DNA from: Roseiarcus sp963717215
Lineage (GTDB): Bacteria > Pseudomonadota > Alphaproteobacteria > Rhizobiales > Beijerinckiaceae
Length of the DNA: 64,000 nt
Direction: 5' to 3'
Assembly (NCBI GenBank): GCA_963717215.1
Contig: CAVQVS010000012.1
Location: 1-64,000, forward strand
The notes beneath the pieces were generated by a model that did not search any database, was not told the origin of the DNA, and saw only the letters and a program-made list of their open reading frames with translations. Each line of letters starts with the position of its first letter. Positions within the stretch are counted from its first letter, which is position 1. Made by a program: the position numbers and the translations under genes. Of this stretch, positions 46,043 through 54,815 are shown one piece after another.

Positions 46043-47409
46043 TGGCTGCTGACATTCTTATCGTTGATGACGAGGACGACATTCGTGGACTTGTCGCCGG
46101 AATTTTGGAGGACGAAGGATACGGGGCGCGTCTGGCGCGCAATTCGGACGAAGCGATCGCAGCGGTTGAAGCGCGCCGCCCGCAACTGATCCTCCTCGAC
46201 ATATGGATGCAGGGCTCGAAACTCGACGGGCTGCAGCTGCTCGAAGTGATCAAGCGCCAGCATCCGAATGTGCCCGTGGTGATGATTTCGGGACACGGCA
46301 ATATCGAGACCGCGGTGAGAGCGATCAAGCTCGGGGCCTACGATTTCATCGAGAAGCCATTCAAGGCTGATCGGTTGATCCTCATCGCCGAGCGGGCCTT
46401 GGAGACGTCGCGGCTCAAGCGGGAAGTCAGCGATCTGCGCGCGCGCGGTGGCTCCCCCGACCGGATGGTCGGGTCTTCGTCAGCGATCTCGAATCTTCGG
46501 CGGATCATCGAAAAGCTGGGACCCGCCAATTCGCGGGTTCTGATATCGGGCGCCGCCGGATCGGGCAAGGAACTGGCCGCGCGCTTGATTCACGAAAATT
46601 CGGCGCGCGCCAACGGTCCCTTTGTCGTCATCAATGCGCCGACAATGTCGCCCGAGAAGATGGAAGCGGAGCTGTTTGGCGTCGAATCCGGCGTCGAAGG
46701 GCAGGGACGTGTCGGCGCGCTTGAAGAGGCGCATGGCGGGACGCTTTATCTGGACGAAATTGCCGACATGCCGCGCGAGACGCAGGCCAAGATCCTCCGC
46801 GTTCTGGTCGATCAGAACTTCCAGCGCGTCGGCGGCGCCTCGCGTGTTTCGGTCGACGTGCGCATCATTTCGTCGACCAGCCGCGATCTGGCGGAGGCGA
46901 TTACCGAGGGGCGTTTCCGGGAAGACCTTTTTCATCGGCTTTCGGTGGTGCCTGTTCGTGTCCCCTCGCTAGCCGAGCGGCGGGAGGACATTCCCGAACT
47001 CGTTCAATACTTTTCGAAGAGCACGGCGGCCAGTATGGGGGTTCCCCCTCGCCGGGTCGGGTCGGACGCCATGGCCGTGCTTGAATCGCATGACTGGCCA
47101 GGAAACATTCGCCAGCTCAGAAACAATGTCGAACGATTGATGATCCTCGCGCTCGGCGACCCAACCGCGGAAATCTCGGCCTCGATGCTTCCGGCGGAGG
47201 TGGGCGCGCTTGTGCCGGCCGTGCCGAGCGGCATTGGCGGGGAGAAATTGCTGAGCCTTCCCCTTCGCGAAGCGCGGGAGGCCTTCGAGCGCGACTATCT
47301 CGTCGCTCAGATCAGCCGTTTTGGCGGCAACATATCCCGAACCGCGGAGTTCATCGGCATGGAGCGCTCCGCGCTGCATCGAAAGCTGAAATCGCTCGGG
47401 GTCGAGTAG
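46042..47409 (+). CDS. ntrX: Nitrogen assimilation response regulator NtrX
   Basis: This NtrC-family response regulator of 455 aa has a receiver domain with Asp53 (ILLDIWMQGSKLDG), an AAA+ domain (Walker A SGAAGSGKE, TLYLDEIADMP) and a Fis-type HTH (ISRTAEFIGMERSALHRKLKSLG). The sigma-54 loop GAFTGA of NtrC is replaced (ELFGVESGVEGQGRVGALEE). That is usual for alphaproteobacterial NtrX, and it implies regulation other than classic sigma-54 activation. It overlaps ntrY by one base. Confidence 0.94.
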   Translation: MAADILIVDDEDDIRGLVAGILEDEGYGARLARNSDEAIAAVEARRPQLILLDIWMQGSKLDGLQLLEVIKRQHPNVPVVMISGHGNIETAVRAIKLGAYDFIEKPFKADRLILIAERALETSRLKREVSDLRARGGSPDRMVGSSSAISNLRRIIEKLGPANSRVLISGAAGSGKELAARLIHENSARANGPFVVINAPTMSPEKMEAELFGVESGVEGQGRVGALEEAHGGTLYLDEIADMPRETQAKILRVLVDQNFQRVGGASRVSVDVRIISSTSRDLAEAITEGRFREDLFHRLSVVPVRVPSLAERREDIPELVQYFSKSTAASMGVPPRRVGSDAMAVLESHDWPGNIRQLRNNVERLMILALGDPTAEISASMLPAEVGALVPAVPSGIGGEKLLSLPLREAREAFERDYLVAQISRFGGNISRTAEFIGMERSALHRKLKSLGVE

Positions 47410-47616
47410 CGGGCTGGCGTCTGGACCGTTCCTTGCTCCAGTCCCAAGAGATGGTCCACGGTTCGGATCATGAAGGCCTCTTCAATATTGTACTTTGGCC
47501 CATGAGTTCGCTCGGCCTTATTTTGTATGATATGAGGCTTACGAACTGCGCGTTGGCAAAGGCGCAGGCGATGAAGAACAACGCTGGCCGAAAAGGCCCA
47601 ACAAACGGAAACACGA

Positions 47617-47865
47617 ATGGCAACCGAGAAGGCGCAAAACCTCCAGGATACGTTCCTGAATCACGTTCGAAAGTCGAAGACGTCCGTCACGATCTTTCTC
47701 GTCAACGGGGTGAAATTGCAGGGTTTCGTGACTTGGTTCGACAATTTCTGCGTGTTGCTCCGGCGCGATGGACATTCGCAGCTGGTCTACAAGCACGCAA
47801 TCTCCACGATCATGCCGGCCAGCCCGATCACCATGTTCGAGGCGGTCGAAGACGAGCCCCGTTGA
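47617..47865 (+). CDS. hfq: RNA chaperone Hfq
   Basis: Hfq forms hexameric rings that pair small RNAs with mRNAs. The 82-aa protein has Sm1 (TSVTIFLVNGVKLQGFVTWFDNFCVLL) and Sm2 (LVYKHAISTIMP, the YKHA motif of the distal/proximal pocket), with a short C-terminus as in other Hyphomicrobiales. A 207-bp spacer follows ntrX, probably with its own promoter (TTGTATGATATG near 47522). hflX starts shortly after the stop. Confidence 0.96.
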   Translation: MATEKAQNLQDTFLNHVRKSKTSVTIFLVNGVKLQGFVTWFDNFCVLLRRDGHSQLVYKHAISTIMPASPITMFEAVEDEPR

Positions 47866-47911
47866 CACAACTCAGGCTCGCAAAGCGACGGGCGCTCGGG
47901 AGCAAACGGGG

Positions 47912-49210
47912 TTGACCACGCGCGCTCTGGTCGTCTGTCCAAGTCTAACGCGAGAGGCGAATGAGGCGTTGCGCAGTCCGGAGGCGCGGCGCGAAGAGGC
48001 GGTCGGCCTGGCGCGCGCCATTGATCTTGCGGTGGTGGGAGCCGAAAGCGTCGCGCTCAGCGCGATCCGGCCGGCGACCTTTATCGGCAAGGGCAAGGTC
48101 GAAACCATCGCAGCCCAGGTGAAGGCCGACGAGATCGATCTCGTCGTCATGGACTGTGCTTTGTCCCCCGCGCAGCAGCGCAACCTCGAAAAGGCCTTTG
48201 GCTGCAAGGTCATCGACCGCACCGGGCTGATCCTCGAGATTTTCGGCCAGCGCGCCCGCACTGCCGAGGGCGCGCTGCAGGTGGAGCTCGCCCATCTCAA
48301 ATATCAGCGCTCGCGCCTGGTTCGCTCATGGACCCACCTTGAGCGGCAGCGCGGCGGCTTCGGCTTTCTCGGCGGCCCCGGCGAAACCCAGATCGAGACC
48401 GATCGGCGCCTGATCGGTGAGCGCATCGTCCGCATCGAGCGCGAGCTCGAGACGGTCAAGCGGAGGCGCGCGCTGCAACGGGCGAACCGCAGCGATGTGC
48501 CCTATCCGATCGTCGCGCTGGTCGGCTACACCAACGCCGGAAAATCGACGCTGTTCAATCGGCTGACTCGCGCGGAGGTGACCGCGGCCGACATGCTGTT
48601 CGCGACGCTCGACCCGACCATGCGTCTCATCAAGTTGCCACATGGCGGCTCGGCGATCCTTTCCGACACGGTCGGCTTCATTTCCGATTTGCCGACGACG
48701 CTGATTTCCGCATTTCGCGCAACGCTCGAGGAAGTGCGCGCAGCCGATGTCATCGTGCACGTGCGCGACATTTCGCACCCCGATAGCGAGGCGCAAGCCC
48801 ACGACGTCGAGGCGGTTCTGGGCGAGATCGGCATCGCCAATCTCACCGATCGCGTCGTCGAGGCATGGAACAAGGTGGATCTGCTTGACGTCGAGGCGCG
48901 CGAGGCGCTTGCCCAGGATCAGGAAACGAGGGCTGCCGCGCCGCTGGCCATTTCGGCCGTGACCGGGGAGGGGATCGATCATCTATTGTCGGCGATCGAA
49001 GATCGCCTGGCGCGCGGCCGCTCGCACCTTGAGCTGACGCTTGACGCCAGCGACGGGCAGGGGCTGCACTGGCTCTACGAACATGCCGAGGTCATGAGCC
49101 GGCGCGACGAAGACGGTGGAACCCACCTTACGGTGCGGGTTTCCCCTGATCAGATCGAGCGGGTCAAGCGCCGCTTCGCCTCGCAACTCGCAACGACGTC
49201 GCCAGGCTAG
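47912..49210 (+). CDS. hflX: GTPase HflX
   Basis: HflX is a ribosome-associated GTPase that splits stalled 70S ribosomes. The 432-aa product has the N-terminal HflX domain (FIGKGKVETIAAQVKADEIDLV, LSPAQQRNLEKAF, GFGFLGGPGETQIETDRRLI) and a G domain with G1 GYTNAGKSTLFNRLT, G3 DTVGF and G4 NKVD. The frame is open far upstream through hfq, so I chose a TTG at 47912 that follows CGGGAG; this start is uncertain. hfq-hflX-mazG is a conserved neighbourhood. Confidence 0.93.
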   Translation: MTTRALVVCPSLTREANEALRSPEARREEAVGLARAIDLAVVGAESVALSAIRPATFIGKGKVETIAAQVKADEIDLVVMDCALSPAQQRNLEKAFGCKVIDRTGLILEIFGQRARTAEGALQVELAHLKYQRSRLVRSWTHLERQRGGFGFLGGPGETQIETDRRLIGERIVRIERELETVKRRRALQRANRSDVPYPIVALVGYTNAGKSTLFNRLTRAEVTAADMLFATLDPTMRLIKLPHGGSAILSDTVGFISDLPTTLISAFRATLEEVRAADVIVHVRDISHPDSEAQAHDVEAVLGEIGIANLTDRVVEAWNKVDLLDVEAREALAQDQETRAAAPLAISAVTGEGIDHLLSAIEDRLARGRSHLELTLDASDGQGLHWLYEHAEVMSRRDEDGGTHLTVRVSPDQIERVKRRFASQLATTSPG

Positions 49211-49278
49211 GGCGGGCCTCTTTCCCTGGATTGCTTCGCCATAGGCGTCTGGAAGGAAAGGCGTCTTTCGAGGCCCTA
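49211..49278. repeat. Dispersed palindromic intergenic repeat (copy 3)
   Basis: GGGCCTCTTTCC ... GGAAAGGCGTCTTTCGAGGCCC forms an imperfect inverted repeat around CTGGATTGCTTCGCCATAGG. The core matches the repeat at 36540-36682 in reverse orientation. It lies between the convergent hflX and mazG genes, where a hairpin could end both transcripts. Confidence 0.6.
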
Positions 49279-49322
49279 TTTGCTTGCAATAACGATCGCG
49301 GTTCGACCCGATGTAGCTTGCG

Positions 49323-50159
49323 CTAATTCTGAGGCTGTCGCTCCCTTGCCTTGGCCTCGTCCCAAAGCCGCTCCATGTCATCGAGACTGGCGCTGTCGGG
49401 GGTTCGGCCGGCTTCGGCCAGGCGATTCTCGATATGGGCGAAGCGGCGCTCGAATTTGGCGTTGGCGCCGCGCAGGGCGGCCTCGGGATCAACTTTGAGA
49501 TGACGCGCCAGGTTCACCGCGGCGAATAAGAGATCGCCCACTTCGCCCGACAGCGCCTGCGCCGAACCGTCGGCGATCTCGGCCTCGACTTCGACGATCT
49601 CCTCCCTGATCTTGTCCAGGACAGCACGAACATCGTTCCAGTCGAAACCGACTTTTCCGGCCTTCTCTTGCAGCTTCATGGCGCGAGAAAGCGCCGGCAA
49701 CGCAAGCGGAACTCCCTCCAGCGCGCCGGAGGTGGCCTCCGCGGGCCGTCCGTCCTTTGCCTCCAGCGTGCGCTTGGCTTGCTTCTCGTCGGCCTTGATG
49801 CGCCCCCAAAGGGCCTTCACGTCGTCAGGGCTGAAGGCTTTGGCGTCTCCGAAGACATGGGGATGCCGGCGTACGAGTTTGGCGGTGATCGCTTCGACGA
49901 CGCCGCCGAAATCAAACAGGCCCGCTTCCTCCGCCATGCGGGCGTGAAAGACGACCTGCAACAAAAGGTCGCCAAGCTCCTCGCGCAGGTCATCCGGCGC
50001 ATCGCGCTCGATTGCGTCCGCGACCTCATAAGCCTCCTCGATGGTGAACGGGACGATCGAGGCGAAGGTCTGTCCGACGTCCCACGGGCAGCCGTCAACG
50101 GGATCGCGGAGCGCCGCCATGATGTCGATGAGGCGACGAATATCGCGGGAGGGCTGCAT
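49323..50159 (-). CDS. mazG: Nucleoside triphosphate pyrophosphohydrolase MazG
   Basis: MazG hydrolyses (d)NTPs to NMPs and pyrophosphate as a house-cleaning enzyme. The 278-aa protein has two MazG domains. The first (residues about 25-100) has CPWDVGQTFASIVPFTIEEAYEVADAI and ELGDLLLQVVFHARMAEE with the EExxE/ExxD metal ligands. The second (about 165-240) has KVGFDWNDVRAVLDKIREEIVEVEAEI and EVGDLLFAAVNLARHL. The ATG at 50159 matches the usual N-terminus (IRRLIDIMAALRDP). It converges with hflX. Confidence 0.94.
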   Translation of the reverse strand: MQPSRDIRRLIDIMAALRDPVDGCPWDVGQTFASIVPFTIEEAYEVADAIERDAPDDLREELGDLLLQVVFHARMAEEAGLFDFGGVVEAITAKLVRRHPHVFGDAKAFSPDDVKALWGRIKADEKQAKRTLEAKDGRPAEATSGALEGVPLALPALSRAMKLQEKAGKVGFDWNDVRAVLDKIREEIVEVEAEIADGSAQALSGEVGDLLFAAVNLARHLKVDPEAALRGANAKFERRFAHIENRLAEAGRTPDSASLDDMERLWDEAKARERQPQN

Positions 50160-50202
50160 GACGCGCCAACAGTCTGGGAATGGGGCGAGAAACGATTGGC
50201 GC

Positions 50203-50230
50203 AAAAAAGGAGCGCCGCAAAGGCGCTCCC
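50203..50230 (-). terminator. Rho-independent terminator of the cold-shock gene
   Basis: Read on the minus strand, GGAGCGCC (50229-50222), the loop TTTGC, GGCGCTCC (50216-50209) and a run of six T form a classic intrinsic terminator. It starts about 20 bp after the stop of the double cold-shock protein gene and lies between it and mazG. Confidence 0.88.
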
Positions 50231-50250
50231 GCATCATGGCTCGGAATGGT

Positions 50251-50928
50251 TTAGAGCGAGAGCGAAATCGCCTCTCGGCCTTTGGGCGTATCCACCACGC
50301 GCATCGTCACTTGCTGGCCTTCGGCGAGATGCGAAATGCCGGCCGGACCGAGCACCGAGATGTGGACGAACACGTCCTTGCCGCCGTCGTCGCTGGCGAC
50401 GAAACCAAAGCCCTTGGCGTCGTCGAACCATTTCACCTTTCCGATGACCGAAACGGCGGTCGACGGATCCGGGGCGACCCGGCGAGGCGGTCGAACGCCG
50501 CCGTCGCTGAACGACGGCCTTTGGGGCCGCTCGACAATGCCGGCCGCATCGACTTCGAGCACCCTGGTCACCTGCGCCCCCTTGGCTCCTGCGCCAACCT
50601 GGACGCGCAACTTGGCGCCTGCAGGGACAGCGTCGTGGCCTGCGGCATGCAAGGCATTGGCGTGCAGGAACGCGTCGCCTGCGCCGCCCGCCAACTCGAC
50701 AAATCCGTAGCCCTTATCCGCCTTGAACCATTTGACGACCGCATCGACCGGCGGCGCGCCAGAATCGACCGGCGCGGCGCCGCCCCCCATAGGTGGGCCG
50801 CCAAAGCCCCCTGCGTCCGGTCCGCCGCCGAAGCTTCGACCCGGCCGAGGTCTCGACTCGTAGGGCATCGGCCCGTCGTCATCGAAGCCGCGCTTGCGGG
50901 GCGCCCTAAAGTCCTTACCCTTGCTCAT
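50251..50928 (-). CDS. Double cold-shock domain protein
   Basis: This 225-aa protein has two nucleic-acid-binding cold-shock domains. CSD1 (residues about 62-125) has VVKWFKADKGYGFVEL (RNP1) and DAFLHANAL (RNP2). CSD2 (about 160-224) has GKVKWFDDAKGFGFVAS and DVFVHISVLGPAG. The N-terminus is Arg/Gly-rich (RPRPGRSFGGGPDAGGFGGPP), a possible RNA-contact region, and the linker is disordered. Double-CSD proteins are common in Hyphomicrobiales and probably act as RNA chaperones. A strong terminator follows. Confidence 0.92.
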   Translation of the reverse strand: MSKGKDFRAPRKRGFDDDGPMPYESRPRPGRSFGGGPDAGGFGGPPMGGGAAPVDSGAPPVDAVVKWFKADKGYGFVELAGGAGDAFLHANALHAAGHDAVPAGAKLRVQVGAGAKGAQVTRVLEVDAAGIVERPQRPSFSDGGVRPPRRVAPDPSTAVSVIGKVKWFDDAKGFGFVASDDGGKDVFVHISVLGPAGISHLAEGQQVTMRVVDTPKGREAISLSL

Positions 50929-51467
50929 GCTAGTCCCAAGTCCTCACCCAAAACCTGATCGATAGGCGCGCATTGCGGCCCCTTATGATTCGCTGGGTTT
51001 CAGCGAAACTCCGTTGCGACTTTTCGTCGGAAAAGGCCTCGTCGGCTGGACGCGAAATCCCCAAAGTGCCCAGCAATCCGCTCAACGGCAGACTCCCTCG
51101 CGTGACCGAGGGAACTCGGGAGAATTTCCAGCGCGCTCGCGCGCTTCAGAAGGTGAACAGCCCTTCACCACCGGCCTACAAATAAAATATCGCGCCCGCA
51201 TCATCGAATACCCGCTAGGCCGGTCGCAAACCGTACACGGACCTTGCAAGTGTAGACTAGCGCATTTTTTACGTCATCGCCAGATGGTCCAGGTGGGGTC
51301 AATAAACTATTTGTTAGTTTAAACTGTCGTGTTGGGTGATTTATTTCGCTCTCAATTGTCTCAAAATGCTGGTGAGGCCAACCTACAGTAGAGCCGGATT
51401 CATACCTCCCTTATTGCGGGTAGGACCCGAGCCCTCGACGCCACCTCGGACGCGGGGCGTCCAGCCG
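50929..51467. other. Intergenic region, no gene recognised
   Basis: These 539 bases lie between the cold-shock gene (running left) and the 3' end of parE. They hold the upstream region of the cold-shock gene, a 7-bp hairpin (TCCCTCG/CGAGGGA near 51100), GGTGAA/TTCACC near 51160 and an AT-rich stretch at 51290-51370. Open frames up to 102 codons look non-coding. Confidence 0.4.
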
Positions 51468-53498
51468 CTAGAGGTCGACGAGCTCGAGCGACTTCGGCGC
51501 CCGCTCCTGAATGAAGGCGAAACGCGCCTCGGGCTTCGCGCCCATCAACCGCTCGACCGTATCGGCGGTCGCATCCCTCTCATCCGCGATGATGGCGACG
51601 CGCAGCAAGGTGCGCTTCGCCGGATCCATCGTCGTATCGCGCAAGTCGCGCATCGGCATTTCGCCGAGGCCCTTGAAGCGGCTGACCTCGATCGCGCCAC
51701 GTCCGCTAAAGCCTGACTTCATCAATTCCGCTTTGTGCGCGTCATCGCGCGCGTAGAGGGAGCGCGCCCCTTGAGTCAGTCGGTAGAGCGGCGGGACGGC
51801 GAGATAAAGGTGTCCTTCGTCGATCAGTTTGGGCGTTTGCCGGTAGAAGAAGGTGATCAGGAGCGAGGCGATATGAGCGCCGTCGACGTCCGCGTCGGTC
51901 ATGATGATGATCTTGTCGTAGCGAAGATCAGCCGAGCGATACTGCGCGCCAGCGCTCGCGCCGAGCGCCTGCATGAGGTCGGAAAGCTGCTGATTTTGCG
52001 CGAGCTTATCGCGCGCCGCTGAGGCGACGTTGAGGATCTTTCCGCGCAACGGCAGCACCGCCTGCGAGGCGCGATCCCGCGCCTGCTTCGCCGAACCGCC
52101 TGCCGAATCGCCCTCGACGATAAACAGTTCAGAGCCTTGCGCCGAGGAGTTGGTGCAATCCGCCAACTTGCCCGGGAGCCGGAGCTTTCGCACCGCGGTC
52201 TTGCGGGCGACCTCTTTCTCCATACGGCGGCGAACGCGCTCCTCCGCGCGCTCGATTGACCAGTCGAGGAGCTTGGCCGCCTGGCTTGGCGCCGCGGCAA
52301 GCCAGTGGTCGAAGGCGTCGCGGACCACGTTGTCGACCAGGCGCGCCGCCTCGGCCGTCTGCAGGCGGCCCTTGTTCTGTCCCTGGAATTCAGGCTCGCG
52401 GATGAAGACCGAAATCAGCGCCGCGCAGCTCACCATGACGTCGTCGGTCGTCAGCGCCGCCGCACGTTTGCCCTGGCCGATGCGGTCCGCATGATCCTTG
52501 AGTCCGCGCAGCAAGGCAGTGCGGAGGCCCGCTTCATGCGTACCCCCGTCGGGGGTCGGGATGGTGTTGCAATAGGAATGAACGAAGCCGTCGTCGCCCG
52601 CGAGCCAGGCGATCGCCCATTCGACCGAGCCATGCTTGCCCGTCTTTTCGACCCGGCCGGTGAAGACCTGGTCGGCGACGAGTTCCTGACCCTCGATGTC
52701 CGCCGCCAGGTAGTCTCTCAGGCCTCCTGGAAAATGAAACGTCGCCTCCGCCGGGACTTTCGCGCCGTCGCCGACCAGCGCCGGCGCGCAATGCCAGCGG
52801 ATCTCGACGCCGCCGAACAGATAGGCCTTGGAGCGCGCCATCTTGAACACGCGCGCGGGATCGAAGCGCGCCTCGGCGCCAAAAATCTGGGGATCGGGAA
52901 GAAAACGCACCTTGGTGCCACGGCGGTTCAGGGTCTTGCCGACGACCGTAAGCTTGCTCGTCGGCTTGCCGCGTTCGAATGTCTGCCGATAGAGCGTCTG
53001 CGCGCGGGCGACCTCGACCTCGAGCTTCTCGGAGAGCGCATTCACGACCGAGACGCCAACGCCGTGGAGCCCGCCTGAGGTCTCGTACGCGCCGCTGTCG
53101 AACTTACCGCCCGCGTGCAGCATCGTCATGATGACTTCGAGGGCCGATTTTTTTGGAAATTTGGGGTGCGGGTCGACCGGCATGCCGCGGCCGTTGTCGA
53201 CCACGGTCAGATAACCGCTGTCCTCGAGCGTGACTTCGATGAAGGTGGCGTGGCCCGCCACGGCTTCGTCCATCGAATTGTCGATCACTTCGGCAAAGAG
53301 ATGATGCAGCGCGTTGGAATCCGTGCCCCCGACATACATGCCGGGTCGGCGGCGCACGGGCTCCAGCCCCTCGAGGACTTCGATCGAGGCGGCTGTGTAG
53401 TTCGCTTCGTCCGGCGTCCCGTTGCGCATGCCGGGCTTGCTTTTGACCGGCGTCGGTTTGCCGCGCTGGGGCGCTCCCGCGCCGAAAAGATCGTTCAT
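51468..53498 (-). CDS. parE: DNA topoisomerase IV subunit B
   Basis: ParE is the ATPase subunit of topoisomerase IV, which unlinks daughter chromosomes with ParC. The 676-aa product has the GHKL ATPase domain (EVIDNSMDEAVAG, VVDNGRGMPVD, GGLHGVGVSVVNALS), the transducer domain, and the TOPRIM region with ELFIVEGDSAGGSAKQ and IIIMTDADVDGAHIASLL, ending in FKGLGEMP. Length and the TNSSAQGSELF segment favour ParE over GyrB. Start ATG at 53498; parC is not in the window. Confidence 0.94.
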   Translation of the reverse strand: MNDLFGAGAPQRGKPTPVKSKPGMRNGTPDEANYTAASIEVLEGLEPVRRRPGMYVGGTDSNALHHLFAEVIDNSMDEAVAGHATFIEVTLEDSGYLTVVDNGRGMPVDPHPKFPKKSALEVIMTMLHAGGKFDSGAYETSGGLHGVGVSVVNALSEKLEVEVARAQTLYRQTFERGKPTSKLTVVGKTLNRRGTKVRFLPDPQIFGAEARFDPARVFKMARSKAYLFGGVEIRWHCAPALVGDGAKVPAEATFHFPGGLRDYLAADIEGQELVADQVFTGRVEKTGKHGSVEWAIAWLAGDDGFVHSYCNTIPTPDGGTHEAGLRTALLRGLKDHADRIGQGKRAAALTTDDVMVSCAALISVFIREPEFQGQNKGRLQTAEAARLVDNVVRDAFDHWLAAAPSQAAKLLDWSIERAEERVRRRMEKEVARKTAVRKLRLPGKLADCTNSSAQGSELFIVEGDSAGGSAKQARDRASQAVLPLRGKILNVASAARDKLAQNQQLSDLMQALGASAGAQYRSADLRYDKIIIMTDADVDGAHIASLLITFFYRQTPKLIDEGHLYLAVPPLYRLTQGARSLYARDDAHKAELMKSGFSGRGAIEVSRFKGLGEMPMRDLRDTTMDPAKRTLLRVAIIADERDATADTVERLMGAKPEARFAFIQERAPKSLELVDL

Positions 53499-53740
53499 GC
53501 TGCTTGTCACATTCTGGCGAATCGCCGGGTTCAACCTACCACGGCGACGAGAGAACAAAAATAGAACATACCCGGCGCGTCACGCCGTGGCAGGGTCGTG
53601 AAACCTCGCCAACCGTGCAGCAAGGTCGCGGTGAGACGCCGCGCGCTGCCAGTGTCGCAGTTCGAAAGGGAAGATGGCGACCCGTCGTCGCGGCGACCCC
53701 TAACTCATGCTATGGCAAGCAGCAAGCATGGGAGACCGGT

Positions 53741-53977
53741 GTGCCAGATCGACGCGAACTCTACCGCAGCCCAAACGGGGACACCTGGTTCCTTGGCCGG
53801 GAGCCCGCAAACGGACACGCGTTCATCGTCCACCAGCCCAACGCGCCTTCCGGCGGGCGTTTGGCGCATATCGAGATCGGCGACTTCCTGAGAGAAGGGA
53901 CGGGACCCGAGCAGCAGGCTCTCTTGCGGCTGGTCGGAACCTTGGTCAATGTTCCCCCCTACGCCGACCGGCGCTAG
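53741..53977 (+). CDS. Small conserved hypothetical protein
   Basis: The product is 78 aa: RRELYRSPNGDTWFLGREPANGHAFIVHQ, GGRLAHIEIGDFL and a C-terminal helix (GPEQQALLRLVGTLV). I recall similar short proteins (RSPNGDxW ... HxPN) recurring in Hyphomicrobiales, without known function. The GTG at 53741 follows GGGAGA with good spacing; the upstream frame extension to 53504 overlaps the parE start region and lacks coding character. Confidence 0.65.
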   Translation: MPDRRELYRSPNGDTWFLGREPANGHAFIVHQPNAPSGGRLAHIEIGDFLREGTGPEQQALLRLVGTLVNVPPYADRR

Positions 53978-54020
53978 AGGCGGAAAGCGCCTGGACGCGC
54001 TGGCTCGGCGCACCTCCACC

Positions 54021-54815
54021 TTACATTCCAGTCAGCAGCGTGCGGGTCGCGGCGGTCACGTCCTTGTGGCGCATCAGCGCCTCGCCGACCAGGAAGGCTT
54101 CCACCCCGGCTCTGGCCAGCCGCTTGCAGTCCGCGTGGTCGGAGATGCCGCTTTCGGCGACCACAATCTTGCCCTGCGGGATAAGAGGCAAGAGGCGTTC
54201 GCACACTTCGAGCGATGTTTCGAACGTGCGCAGGTTCCGATTGTTGACGCCGATCAGGCGACCCTCAAGAGAAAGCGCGCGCTTGAGTTCCTTCTCGTCA
54301 TGCGTCTCGATCAGCACGTCCAGGCCAAGATCATGGGCAGTCTTGTTGAGGGTCTTGGCGAGGTCGTCGTCGACGGCGGCCATGATGATGAGGATGCAGT
54401 CGGCGCCCCAGGCGCGCGCCTCCAGCACCTGATAGGCGTCGAAGAGGAAGTCCTTGCGCAGGATCGGAAGCGTGGTCGCCTTGCGCGCCTTGATCAGATG
54501 ATCGGGCGCGCCCTGAAACGAGGGCGCGTCGGTGAGGACGGAAAGACAGGATGCGCCGCCGGCCTGGTAGGCCCTGGCGAGAGAGGCCGGTTCGAAATCC
54601 TCGCGGATGAGGCCCTTCGACGGGCTCGCCTTTTTGATCTCCGCGACCAGGCCGAAGCGCCCCTCGTCGATCGCCCGTTGCAGCGCTTTGATGAAGCCGC
54701 GCGGCGGGGATTGGCCTTCGATCTCGCGCTCCAAAGTTCCGCGCGGCACCCTGACCTTGGCCTCGGCGATTTCACGGCGCTTGTAGCTTTCGATCTTTTT
54801 CAGGATGTCGGTCAT
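54021..54815 (-). CDS. trpC: Indole-3-glycerol phosphate synthase
   Basis: TrpC closes the ring of carboxyphenylamino-deoxyribulose phosphate to indole-3-glycerol phosphate in tryptophan synthesis. The 264-aa TIM barrel has LVAEIKKASPSKGLIREDF (catalytic Lys in KKASPSKG), LSVLTDAPSFQGAPDHL, LRKDFLFDAYQV, GVNNRNLRTF and VAESGI. It overlaps the trpD stop by 4 bp. This gives the trpG-trpD-trpC order usual in alphaproteobacteria, where trpE lies apart. Confidence 0.96.
   Translation of the reverse strand: MTDILKKIESYKRREIAEAKVRVPRGTLEREIEGQSPPRGFIKALQRAIDEGRFGLVAEIKKASPSKGLIREDFEPASLARAYQAGGASCLSVLTDAPSFQGAPDHLIKARKATTLPILRKDFLFDAYQVLEARAWGADCILIIMAAVDDDLAKTLNKTAHDLGLDVLIETHDEKELKRALSLEGRLIGVNNRNLRTFETSLEVCERLLPLIPQGKIVVAESGISDHADCKRLARAGVEAFLVGEALMRHKDVTAATRTLLTGM

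Noticed and set aside
46042..47409. NtrX lacking the GAFTGA loop as an anomaly
   Set aside because: Loss of this sigma-54 contact loop is typical of alphaproteobacterial NtrX proteins, so it is not unusual here.
53504..53740. Upstream extension of the small protein at 53741
   Set aside because: It overlaps the parE upstream region, has no ribosome binding site, and the conserved part begins at the GTG at 53741.
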